From positions 248,001 through 312,000 of the forward strand of contig NW_027490115.1 of the NCBI RefSeq assembly GCF_050948175.1: a DNA stretch of 64,000 nt, in the 5' to 3' direction. Shown one piece after another: positions 26,601 through 39,320 of the stretch. Below the pieces are notes generated by a model. It made no database searches and had not been told where the DNA came from. It was given only the letters and a program-made list of their open reading frames with translations. The stretch comes from Xylocopa sonorina. Its lineage: Eukaryota > Arthropoda > Insecta > Hymenoptera > Apidae. The position numbers and the translations under genes are program-made. Position 1 is the first letter of the stretch. Every line of letters begins with the position of its first letter.

Positions 26601-29055
26601 ATACCTCGTATTCACTTTAAAAGGATGTAAATGCGACACATCCTTGCTGGGAAATAGCGTTTCCAGATGACTACGTGTCGAAACAATAGAGTTCTAATGA
26701 TTCTTAAAATGCCATATCGCATTTCACTTCTATGTTTCATGATAAGATATAATATTCATTGCGAAGTGTCATGTATACCTCGTATTCACTTCAAAAGAAT
26801 GTAAATGCGACATTTCCATGCTAGGAAGTAGCGTTTGCAGATGTCTACGTATCTAGCAATATAGTTCTAATGCTTCTTAGAACGCGATAACGCATCCCAC
26901 TTCTATGTTCCATGATAAGATATAATATTCATTGCGAAGTGTCATGTATACCTCGTATTCACTTCAAAAGAATGTAAATGCGACACTTACGTGCTAGGAA
27001 ATAGCGTTTCGAGATGACTACGTGTTGAAACAATAGAGTTCTAATGATTCTTAAAATGCCATATCGCATCTCACTTCTATGTTTCATGATAAGATATAAT
27101 ATTCATTGCGAAGTGTCATGTATACCTCGTATTCACTACAAAAGAAAGTAAATGCGACATTTCCATGCTAGGAAGTAGCGTTTCCAGATGACTACGTGTC
27201 GAAACAATAGAGTTCTAATGATTCTTATAATGCCATATCGCATCTCACTTCTATGTTCCATGATAAGATATAATATTCATTGCGAAGTGTCATGTATACC
27301 TCGTATTCACTTCAAAAGAATGTAAATGCGACATTTCCATGCTAGGAAGTAAGGTTTCCAGATGACTACGTGTCGAAACAATAGAGTTCTAATGATTTTT
27401 ATAATGCCATATCGCATCTCACTTCTATGTTTCATGATAAGATATAATATTCATTGCGAAGTGTCATGTATACCTCGTATTCACTTGGAAAGAATGTAAA
27501 TGCGACACTTACGTGCTAGGAAATGGCGTTTGCAGATGTCTACGTATCGTAGCAATAGAGTTCTAATGCTTCTTAAAACGAGATGTCGCATCTCATTTCT
27601 ATGTTTCATGATCAGATGTAATATTCATTGCGAAGTGTCATGTATACCTCGCATTCACTTTAAAAGGATGTAAATGCGACACTTCCTTGCTAGGAAATAG
27701 CGTTTCCAGATGACTACGTGTCGAAACAATAGAGTTCTAGTGATTCTTAAAGTGCCATATCGCATCTCACTTCTATGTTTCATGACAAGATATAATATTC
27801 ATTGCGAAGTGTCATGTATACCTCGTATTCACTTCAAAAGAATGTAAAGGCGACATTTCCATGCTAGGAAGTAGCGTTTGCAGATGTCTACGTATCTAGC
27901 AATAGAGTTCTAATGCTTCTTAGAACGCGATAACGCATCCCACTTCTATGTTCCATGATAAGATATAATATTCATTGCGAAGTGTCATGTATACCTCGTA
28001 TTCACTTCAAAAGAATGTAAATGCGACACTTACGTGCTAGGAAATAGCGTTTCGAGATGACTACGTATCGTAGCAATAGAGTTCTAATGCTTCTTAAAAC
28101 GAGATATCGCATCTCATTTCTATGTTTCATGATCAGATGTAATATTCATTGCGAAGTGTCATGTATACCTCGTATTCACTTTAAAAGGATGTAAATGCGA
28201 CACATCCTTGCTGGGAAATAGCGTTTCCAGATGACTACGTGTCGAAACAATAGAATTCTAATGATTCTTAAAATGCCATATCGCATTTCACTTCTATGTT
28301 TCATGATAAGATATAATATTCATTGCGAAGTGTCATGTATACCTCGTATTCACTTCAAAAGAATGTAAATGCGACATTTCCATGCTAGGAAGTAGCGTTT
28401 GCAGATGTCTACGTATCTAGCAATAGAGTTCTAATGCTTCTTAGAACGCGATAACGCATCCCACTTCTATGTTCCATGATAAGATATAATATTCATTGCG
28501 AAGTGTCATGTATACCTCGTATTCACTTCAAAAGAATGTAAATGCGACACTTACGTGCTAGGAAATAGCGTTTCGAGATGACTACGTGTTGAAACAATAG
28601 AGTTCTAATGATTCTTAAAATGCCATATCGCATCTCACTTCTATGTTTCATGATAAGATATAATATTCATTGCGAAGTGTCATGTATACCTCGTATTCAC
28701 TACAAAAGAAAGTAAATGCGACATTTCCATGCTAGGAAGTAGCGTTTCCAGATGACTACGTGTCGAAACAATAGAGTTCTAATGATTCTTATAATGCCAT
28801 ATCGCATCTCACTTCTATGTTCCATGATAAGATATAATATTCATTGCGAAGTGTCATGTATACCTCGTATTCACTTCAAAAGAATGTAAATGCGACATTT
28901 CCATGCTAGGAAGTAGCGTTTTCAGATGTCTACGTATCTAGCAATAGAGTTCTAATGCTTCTTAGGACGCGATAACGCATCCCACTTCTATGTTCCATGA
29001 TATGATATAATATTCATTGCGAAGTGTCATGTATACCTCGTATTCACTTCAAAAG

Positions 29056-29576
29056 AATGTAAATGCGACACTTACGTGCGAGGAAATAGCGTTTGCAGAT
29101 GTCTACGTATCGTAGCAATATAGTTCTAATGCTTCTTAAAACGAGATGTCGCATCTCATTTCTATGTTTCATGATCAGATGTAATATTCATTGCGAAGTG
29201 TCATGTATACCTCGTATTCACTTTAAAAGGATGTAAATGCGACACTTCCTTGCTAGGAAATAGCGTTTCCAGATGACTACGTGTCGAAACAATAGAGTTC
29301 TAATGATTCTTAAAGTGCCATATCGCATCTCACTTCTATGTTTCATGATAAGATATAATATTCATTGCGAAGTGTCATGTATACCTCGTATTCACTTCAA
29401 AAGAATGTAAATGCGACATTTCCATGCTAGGAAGTAGCGTTTGCAGATGTCTACGTATCTAGCAATAGAGTTCTAATGCTTCTTAGAACGCGATAACGCA
29501 TCCCACTTCTATGTTCCATGATAAGATATAATATTCATTGCGAAGTGTCATGTATACCTCGTATTCACTTCAAAAG
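29056..29576 (-). repeat. Reference A-B-C unit of the 521 bp HOR
   Basis: Given as a worked example of the unit. A occupies 29,056-29,229, B 29,230-29,403 and C 29,404-29,576. In A, the dyad CTACG-TAT-CGTAG lies at 29,103-29,115 and GAGATG-TCG-CATCTC at 29,143-29,157. B carries TTCCT-TGCT-AGGAA. C retains only TTCC...GGAA and GCGATAACGC. This A copy has the variant GTGCGAGGAAATAG instead of GTGCTAGGAAATAG. Confidence 0.93.
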
Positions 29577-29750
29577 AATGTAAATGCGACACTTACGTGC
29601 TATTAAATAGCGTTTGCAGATGTCTACGTATCGTAGCAATAGAGTTCTAATGCTTCTTAAAACGAGATGTCGCATCTCATTTCTATGTTTCATGATCAGA
29701 TGTAATATTCATTGCGAAGTGTCATGTATACCTCGTATTCACTTTAAAAG

Positions 29751-32700
29751 GATGTAAGTGCGACACTTCCTTGCTGGGAAATAGCGTTTCCAGATGACTA
29801 CGTGTCGAAACAATAGAGTTCTAATGATTCTTAAAATGCCATATCGCATTTCACTTCTGTGTTTCATGATAAGATATAATATTCATTGCGAAGTGTCATG
29901 TATACCTCGTATTCACTTCAAAAGAATGTAAATGCGACATTTCCATGCTAGGAAGTAGCGTTTGCAGATGTCTACGTATCTAGCAATAGAGTTCTAATGC
30001 TTCTTAGAACGCGATAACGCATCCCACTTCTATGTTCCATGATAAGATATAATATTCATTGCGAAGTGTCATGTATACCTCGTATTCACTTCAAAAGAAT
30101 GTAAATGCGACACTTACGTGCTATTAAATAGCGTTTGCAGATGTCTACGTATCGTAGCAATAGAGTTCTAATGCTTCTTAAAACGAGATGTCGCATCTCA
30201 TTTCTATGTTTCATGATCAGATGTAATATTCATTGCGAAGTGTCATGTATACCTCGTATTCACTTTAAAAGGATGTAAATTCGACACTTCCTTGCTAGGA
30301 AATAGCGTTTCCAGATGACTACGTGTTGAAACAATAGAGTTCTAATGATTCTTAAAATGCCATATCGCATCTCACTTCTATGTTTCATGATAAGATATAA
30401 TATTCATTGCGAAGTGTCATGTATACCTCGTATTCACTTCAAAAGAATGTAAATGCGACATTTCCATGCTAGGAAGTAGCGTTTTCAGATGTCTACGTAT
30501 CTAGCAATAGAGTTCTAATGCTTCTTATAACGCGATAACGCATCCCACTTCTATGTTCCATGATAAGATATAATATTCATTGCGAAGTGTCATGTATACC
30601 TCGTATTCACTTCAAAAGAATGTAAATGCGACACTTACGTGCTAGGAAATAGCGTTTGCAGATGTATACGTATCGTAGCAGTAGAGTTCTAATGCTTCTT
30701 AAAACGAGATGTCGCATCTCATTTCTATGTTTCATGATCAGATGTAATATTCATTGCGAAGTGTCATGTATACCTCGTATTCACTTTAAAAGGATGTAAA
30801 TGCGACACTTCCTTGCTAGGAAATAGCGTTTCCAGATGACTACGTGTCGAAACAATAGAGTTCTAATGATTCTTAAAGTGCCATATCGCATCTCACTTCT
30901 ATGTTTCATGATAAGATATAATATTCATTGCGAAGTGTCATGTATACCTCGTATTCACTTCAAAAGAATGTAAATGCGACATTTCCATGCTAGGAAGTAG
31001 CGTTTGCAGATGTCTACGTATCTAGCAATAGAGTTCTAATGCTTCTTAGAACGCGATAACGCATCCCACTTCTATGTTCCATGATAAGATATAATATTCA
31101 TTGCGAAGTGTCATGTATACCTCGTATTCACTTGGAAAGAATGTAAATGCGACACTTACGTGCTAGGAAATAGCGTTTGCAGATGTCTACGTATCGTAGC
31201 AATAGAGTTCTAATGCTTCTTAAAACGAGATGTCGCATCTCATTTCTATGTTTCATGATCAGATGTAATATTCATTGCGAAGTGTCATGTATACCTCGCA
31301 TTCACTTTAAAAGGATGTAAATGCGACACTTCCTTGCTAGGAAATATCGTTTCCAGATGACTACGTGTCGAAACAATAGAGTTCTAGTGATTCTTAAAGT
31401 GCCATATCGCATCTCACTTCTATGTTTCATGACAAGATATAATATTCATTGCGAAGTGTCATGTATACCTCGTATTCACTTCAAAAGAATGTAAAGGCGA
31501 CATTTCCATGCTAGGAAGTAGCGTTTGCAGATGTCTACGTATCTAGCAATAGAGTTCTAATGCTTCTTAGAACGCGATAACGCATCCCACTTCTATGTTC
31601 CATGATAAGATATAATATTCATTGCGAAGTGTCATGTATACCTCGTATTCGCTTCAAAAGAATGTAAATGCGACACTTACGTGCTATTAAATAGCGTTTG
31701 CAGATGTCTACGTATCGTAGCAATAGAGTTCTAATGCTTCTTAAAACGAGATGTCGCATCTCATTTCTATGTTTCATGATCAGATGTAATATTCATTGCG
31801 AAGTGTCATGTATACCTCGTATTCACTTTAAAAGGATGTAAATTCGACACTTCCTTGCTAGGAAATAGCGTTTCCAGATGACTACGTGTTGAAACAATAG
31901 AATTCTAATGATTCTTAAAATGCCATATCGCATCTCACTTCTATGTTTCATGATAAGATATAATATTTATTGCGAAGTGTCATGTATACCTCGTATTCAC
32001 TTCAAAAGAATGTAAATGCGACATTTCCATGCTAGGAAGTAGCGTTTTCAGATGTCTACGTATCTAGCAATAGAGTTCTAATGCTTCTTAGAACGCGATA
32101 ACGCATCCCACTTCTATGTTCCATGATATGATATAATATTCATTGCGAAGTGTCATGTATACCTCGTATTCACTTCAAAAGAATGTAAATGCGACACTTA
32201 CGTGCTAGGAAATAGCGTTTGCAGATGTCTACGTATCGTAGCAATAGAGTTCTAATGCTTCTTAAAACGAGATGTCGCATCTCATTTCTATGTTTCATGA
32301 TCAGATGTAATATTCATTGCGAAGTGTCATGTATACCTCGTATTCACTTTAAAAGGATGTAAATGCGACACTTCCTTGCTAGGAAATAGCGTTTCCAGAT
32401 GACTACGTGTCGAAACAATAGAGTTCTAATGATTCTTAAAGTGCCATATCGCATCTCACTTCTATGTTTCATGACGAGATATAATATTCATTGCGAAGTG
32501 TCATGTATACCTCGTATTCACTTCAAAAGAATGTAAATGCGACATTTCCATGCTAGGAAGTAGCGTTTGCAGATGTCTACGTATCTAGCAATAGAGTTCT
32601 AATGCTTCTTAGAACGCGATAACGCATCCCACTTCTATGTTCCATGATAAGATATAATATTCATTGCGAAGTGTCATGTATACCTCGTATTCACTTCAAA

Positions 32701-33066
32701 AGAATGTAAATGCGACACTTACGTGCTAGGAAATAGCGTTTGCAGATGTCTACGTATCGTAGCAATAGAGTTCTAATGCTTCTTAAAACGAGATGTCGCA
32801 TCTCATTTCTATGTTTCATGATCAGATGTAATATTCATTGCGAAGTGTCATGTATACCTCGTATTCACTTTAAAAGGATGTAAATGCGACACTTCCTTGC
32901 TAGGAAATAGCGTTTCCAGATGACTACGTGTCGAAACAATAGGGTTCTAATGATTCTTAAAATGCCATATCGCATCTCACTTCTATGTTTCATGATAAGA
33001 TATAATATTCATTGCGAAGTGTCATATATACCTCGTATTCACTTCAAAAGAATGTAAATAAGACAC
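29751..33066 (-). repeat. Long-range duplication, copy 1 (offset 6,254 bp)
   Basis: Rare variants repeat in the same order further along. GATGTAAGTGCG lies at 29,751 and 36,005 (6,254). GTATACGTATCGTAGCAGTAG, starting within the words at 30,661 and 36,394, is 5,733 apart. CTTGGAAAGAATG at 31,131 and 36,864 is 5,733 apart. GTATTCGCTTC at 31,651 and 37,384 is 5,733 apart. CCATGATATGATATAATATTC at 32,121 and 38,375 is 6,254 apart, and monomer D at 33,057 and 39,311 is 6,254 apart. The switch from 6,254 to 5,733 and back is exactly one 521 bp HOR lost and later one gained in copy 2. Confidence 0.88.
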
Positions 33067-34620
33067 TTCCATGCTAGGAAATAGCGTTTGCAGATATCTA
33101 CGTATCGTAGCAATAGAGTTCTTATGCTTCCTAAATCGCGATATCGCATCTCTCTTCTATGTTTCATGATAAGGTATAATATTCATTGCGAAGTGTCATG
33201 TATACCTCGTATTCACTTCAAAGGAATGTAAATGCGTCACTTCCTTGCTAGGAAATAGCGTTTCCAGATGTCTACGTATCGTAGCAATAGAGTTCTAATG
33301 CTTCTTAAAACGAGATGTCGCATCTCATTTCTATGTTTCATGATCAGATGTAATATTCATTGCGAAGTGTCATGTATACCTCGTATTCACTTCAAAAGAA
33401 TGTAAATGCGACATTTCCATGCTAGGAAGTAGCGTTTCCAGATGACTACGTGTCGAAACAATAGAGTTCTAATGATACTTATAATGCCATATCGCATCTC
33501 ACTTCTATGTTTCATGATAAGATATAATATTCATTGCGAAGTGTCATGTATACCTCGTATTCACTTCAAAAGAATGTAAATGCGACATTTCCATGCTAGG
33601 AAGTAGCGTTTGCAGATGTCTACGTATCTAGCAATAGAGTTCTAATGCTTCTTAGAACGCGATAACGCATCCCACTTCTATGTTCCAAGATAAGATATAA
33701 TATTTATTGCGAAGTGTAATGTATACCTCGTATTCACTTCAAAAGAATGTAAATGCGACACTTACGTGCTACTAAATAGCGTTTGCAGATGTCTACGTAT
33801 CGTAGCAATAGAGTTCTAATGCTTCTTAAAACGAGATGTCGCATCTCATTTCTATGTTTCATGATCAGATGTAATATTCATTGCGAAGTGTCATGTATAC
33901 CTCGTATTCACTTTAAAAGGACGTAAATGCGACACTTCCTTGCTAGGAAATAGCGTTTCCAGATGAATACGTGTTGAAACAATAGAGTTCTAATGATTCT
34001 TAAAATGCCATATCGCATCTCACTTCTATGTTTCATGATAAGATATAATATTCATTGCGAAGTGTCATGTATACCTCGTATTCACTTCAAAAGAATGTAA
34101 ATGCGACATTTCCATGCTAGGAAGTAGCGTTTGCAGATGTCTACGTATCTAGCAATAGAGTTCTAATGCTTCTTAGAACGCGATAACGCATCCCACTTCT
34201 ATGTTCCATGATAAGATATAATATTCATTGCGAAGTGTCATGTATACCTCGTATTCACTTCAAAAGAATGTAAATGCGACACTTACGTGCTAGGAAATAG
34301 CGTTTGCAGATGTCTACGTATCGTAGCAATAGAGTTCTAATGCTTCTTAAAACGAGATGTCGCATCTCATTTCTATGTTTCATGATCAGATGTAATATTC
34401 ATTGCGAAGTGTCATGTATACCTCGTATTCACTTTAAAAGGATGTAAATGCGACACTTCCTTGCTAGGAAATAGCGTTTCCAGATGACTACGTGTCGAAA
34501 CAATAGGGTTCTAATGATTCTTAAAATGCCATATCGCATCTCACTTCTATGTTTCATGATAAGATATAATATTCATTGCGAAGTGTCATATATACCTCGT
34601 ATTCACTTCAAAAGAATGTA
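33057..34620 (-). repeat. 1,564 bp (9-monomer) tandem duplication, copy 1
   Basis: Marker monomer D at 33,057 recurs at 34,621. The rare CTTTAAAAGGACGTAAATG variant at 33,911 recurs at 35,475, also 1,564 bp away. TTCCAAGATAAGATATAATATTTA and TGCTACTAAATAGCG are shared as well. The unit equals three 521 bp HORs plus 1 bp. Differences are few, for example GTTCGCAG against GTTTGCAG in the D monomers. Confidence 0.88.
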
Positions 34621-36184
34621 AATAAGACACTTCCATGCTAGGAAATAGCGTTCGCAGATATCTACGTATCGTAGCAATAGAGTTCTTATGCTTCCTAAAT
34701 CGCGATATCGCATCTCTCTTCTATGTTTCATGATAAGGTATAATATTCATTGCGAAGTGTCATGTATACCTCGTATTCACTTCAAAGGAATGTAAATGCG
34801 TCACTTCCTTGCTAGGAAATAGCGTTTCCAGATGTCTACGTATCGTAGCAATAGAGTTCTAATGCTTCTTAAAACGAGATGTCGCATCTCATTTCTATGT
34901 TTCATGATCAGATGTAATATTCATTGCGAAGTGTCATGTATACCTCGTATTCACTTCAAAAGAATGTAAATGCGACATTTCCATGCTAGGAAGTAGCGTT
35001 TCCAGATGACTACGTGTCGAAACAATAGAGTTCTAATGATACTTATAATGCCATATCGCATCTCACTTCTATGTTTCATGATAAGATATAATATTCATTG
35101 CGAAGTGTCATGTATACCTCGTATTCACTTCAAAAGAATGTAAATGCGACATTTCCATGCTAGGAAGTAGCGTTTGCAGATGTCTACGTATCTAGCAATA
35201 GAGTTCTAATGCTTCTTAGAACGCGATAACGCATCCCACTTCTATGTTCCAAGATAAGATATAATATTTATTGCGAAGTGTCATGTATACCTCGTATTCA
35301 CTTCAAAAGAATGTAAATGCGACACTTACGTGCTACTAAATAGCGTTTGCAGATGTCTACGTATCGTAGCAATAGAGTTCTAATGCTTCTTAAAACGAGA
35401 TGTCGCATCTCATTTCTATGTTTCATGATCAGATGTAATATTCATTGCGAAGTGTCATGTATACCTCGTATTCACTTTAAAAGGACGTAAATGCGACACT
35501 TCCTTGCTAGGAAATAGCGTTTCCAGATGAATACGTGTTGAAACAATAGAGTTCTAATGATTCTTAAAATGCCATATCGCATCTCACTTCTATGTTTCAT
35601 GATAAGATATAATATTCATTGCGAAGTGTCATGTATACCTCGTATTCACTTCAAAAGAATGTAAATGCGACATTTCCATGCTAGGAAGTAGCGTTTGCAG
35701 ATGTCTACGTATCTAGCAATAGAGTTCTAATGCTTCTTAGAACGCGATAACGCATCCCACTTCTATGTTCCATGATGAGATATAATATTCATTGCGAAGT
35801 GTCATGTATACCTCGTATTCACTTCAAAAGAATGTAAATGCGACACTTACGTGCTATTAAATAGCGTTTGCAGATGTCTACGTATCGTAGCAATAGAGTT
35901 CTAATGCTTCTTAAAACGAGATGTCGCATCTCATTTCTATGTTTCATGATCAGATGTAATATTCATTGCGAAGTGTCATGTATACCTCGTATTCACTTTA
36001 AAAGGATGTAAGTGCGACACTTCCTTGCTGGGAAATAGCGTTTCCAGATGACTACGTGTCGAAACAATAGAGTTCTAATGATTCTTAAAATGCCATATCG
36101 CATTTCACTTCTGTGTTTCATGATAAGATATAATATTCATTGCGAAGTGTCATGTATACCTCGTATTCACTTCAAAAGAATGTA
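34621..36184 (-). repeat. 1,564 bp (9-monomer) tandem duplication, copy 2
   Basis: Second copy of the block starting at 33,057. Identity is clear to at least the GACGTAAATGCG variant at 35,482 and the GATGAATACGTGTTG variant near 35,527; the right boundary is approximate. Its last part also matches the sequence about 4,863 bp downstream (the GACGTAAATG variant at 40,338 and GATGTAAGTGCG at 40,868), so exchanges at several scales overlap here. Confidence 0.75.
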
Positions 36185-39100
36185 AATGCGACATTTCCAT
36201 GCTAGGAAGTAGCGTTTTCAGATGTCTACGTATCTAGCAATAGTGTTCTAATGCTTCTTAGAACGCGATAACGCATCCCACTTCTATGTTCCATGATAAG
36301 ATATAATATTCATTGCGAAGTGTCATGTATACCTCGTATTCACTTCAAAAGAATGTAAATGCGACACTTACGTGCTAGGAAATAGCGTTTGCAGGTGTAT
36401 ACGTATCGTAGCAGTAGAGTTCTAATGCTTCTTAAAACGAGATGTCGCATCTCATTTCTATGTTTCATGATCAGATGTAATATTCATTGCGAAGTGTCAT
36501 GTATACCTCGTATTCACTTTAAAAGGATGTAAATGCGACACTTCCTTGCTAGGAAATAGCGTTTCCAGATGACTACGTGTCGAAACAATAGAGTTCTAAT
36601 GATTCTTAAAGTGCCATATCGCATCTCACTTCTATGTTTCATGATAAGATATAATATTCATTGCGAAGTGTCATGTATACCTCGTATTCACTTCGAAAGA
36701 ATGTAAATGCGACATTTCCATGCTAGGAAGTAGCGTTTGCAGATGTCTACGTATCTAGCAATAGAGTTCTAATGCTTCTTAGAACGCGATAACGCATCCC
36801 ACTTCTATGTTCCATGATAAGATATAATATTCATTGCGAAGTGTCATGTATACCTCGTATTCTCTTGGAAAGAATGTAAATGCGACACTTACGTGCTAGG
36901 AAATAGCGTTTGCAGATGTCTACGTATCGTAGCAATAGAGTTCTAATGCTTCTTAAAACGAGATGTCGCATCTCATTTCTATGTTTCATGATCAGATGTA
37001 ATATTCATTGCGAAGTGTCATGTATACCTCGCATTCACTTTAAAAGGATGTAAATGCGACACTTCCTTGCTAGGAAATAGCGTTTCCAGATGACTACGTG
37101 TCGAAACAATAGAGTTCTAGTGATTCTTAAAGTGCCATATCGCATCTCACTTCTATGTTTCATGACAAGATATAATATTCATTGCGAAGTGTCATGTATA
37201 CCTCGTATTCACTTCAAAAGAATGTAAAGGCGACATTTCCATGCTAGGAAGTAGCGTTTGCAGATGTCTACGTATCTAGCAATAGAGTTCTAATGCTTCT
37301 TAGAACGCGATAACGCATCCCACTTCTATGTTCCATGATAAGATATAATATTCATTGCGAAGTGTCATGTATACCTCGTATTCGCTTCAAAAGAATGTAA
37401 ATGCGACACTTACGTGCTATTAAATAGCGTTTGCAGATGTCTACGTATCGTAGCAATAGAGTTCTAATGCTTCTTAAAACGAGATGTCGCATCTCATTTC
37501 TATGTTTCATGATCAGATGTAATATTCATTGCGAAGTGTCATGTATACCTCGTATTCACTTTAAAAGGATGTAAATTCGACACTTCCTTGCTAGGAAATA
37601 GCGTTTCCAGATGACTACGTGTTGAAACAATAGAGTTCTAATGATTCTTAAAATGCCATATCGCATCTCACTTCTATGTTTCATGATAAGATATAATATT
37701 TATTGCGAAGTGTCATGTATACCTCGTATTCACTTCAAAAGAATGTAAATGCGACATTTCCATGCTAGGAAGTAGCGTTTTCAGATGTCTACGTATCTAG
37801 CAATAGAGTTCTAATGCTTCTTAGAACGCGATAACGCATCCCACTTCTATGTTCCATGATAAGATATAATATTCATTGCGAAGTGTCATGTATACCTCGT
37901 ATTCGCTTCAAAAGAATGTAAATGCGACACTTACGTGCTATTAAATAGCGTTTGCAGATGTCTACGTATCGTAGCAATAGAGTTCTAATGCTTCTTAAAA
38001 CGAGATGTCGCATCTCATTTCTATGTTTCATGATCAGATGTAATATTCATTGCGAAGTGTCATGTATACCTCGTATTCACTTTAAAAGGATGTAAATTCG
38101 ACACTTCCTTGCTAGGAAATAGCGTTTCCAGATGACTACGTGTTGAAACAATAGAGTTCTAATGATTCTTAAAATGCCATATCGCATCTCACTTCTATGT
38201 TTCATGATAAGATATAATATTTATTGCGAAGTGTCATGTATACCTCGTATTCACTTCAAAAGAATGTAAATGCGACATTTCCATGCTAGGAAGTAGCGTT
38301 TTCAGATGTCTACGTATCTAGCAATAGAGTTCTAATGCTTCTTAGAACGCGATAACGCATCCCACTTCTATGTTCCATGATATGATATAATATTCATTGC
38401 GAAGTGTCATGTATACCTCGTATTCACTTCAAAAGAATGTAAATGCGACACTTACGTGCTAGGAAATAGCGTTTGCAGATGTCTACGTATCGTAGCAATA
38501 GAGTTCTAATGCTTCTTAAAACGAAATGTCGCATCTCATTTCTATGTTTCATGATCAGATGTAATATTCATTGCGAAGTGTCATGTATACCTCGTATTCA
38601 CTTTAAAAGGATGTAAATGCGACACTTCCTTGCTAGGAAATAGCGTTTCCAGATGACTACGTGTCGAAACAATAGAGTTCTAATGATTCTTAAAGTGCCA
38701 TATCGCATCTCACTTCTATGTTTCATGACAAGATATAATATTCATTGCGAAGTGTCATGTATACCTCGTATTCACTTCAAAAGAATGTAAATGCGACATT
38801 TCCATGCTAGGAAGTAGCGTTTGCAGATGTCTACGTATCTAGCAATAGAGTTCTAATGCTTCTTAGAACGCGATAACGCATCCCACTTCTATGTTCCATG
38901 ATAAGATATAATATTCATTGCGAAGTGTCATGTATACCTCGTATTCACTTCAAAAGAATGTAAATGCGACACTTACGTGCTAGGAAATAGCGTTTGCAGA
39001 TGTCTACGTATCGTAGCAATAGAGTTCTAATGCTTCTTAAAACGAGATGTCGCATCTCATTTCTATATTTCATGATCAGATGTAATATTCATTGCGAAGT

Positions 39101-39320
39101 GTCATGTATACCTCGTATTCACTTTAAAAGGATGTAAATGCGACACTTCCTTGCTAGGAAATAGCGTTTCCAGATGACTACGTGTCGAAACAATAGGGTT
39201 CTAATGATTCTTAAAATGCCATATCGCATCTCACTTCTATGTTTCATGATAAGATATAATATTCATTGCGAAGTGTCATATATACCTCGTATTCACTTCA
39301 AAAGAATGTAAATAAGACAC
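36005..39320 (-). repeat. Long-range duplication, copy 2, with -521/+521 bp edits
   Basis: Partner of the block at 29,751-33,066. Between 36,005 and 36,394 one 521 bp HOR is absent: 389 bp here against 910 bp both at 29,751-30,661 and at 40,868-41,778. Between 37,384 and 37,905 one 521 bp HOR is tandemly doubled, carrying GTATTCGCTTC and TGCTATTAAATAGCG twice. Net length is therefore unchanged. Confidence 0.87.
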
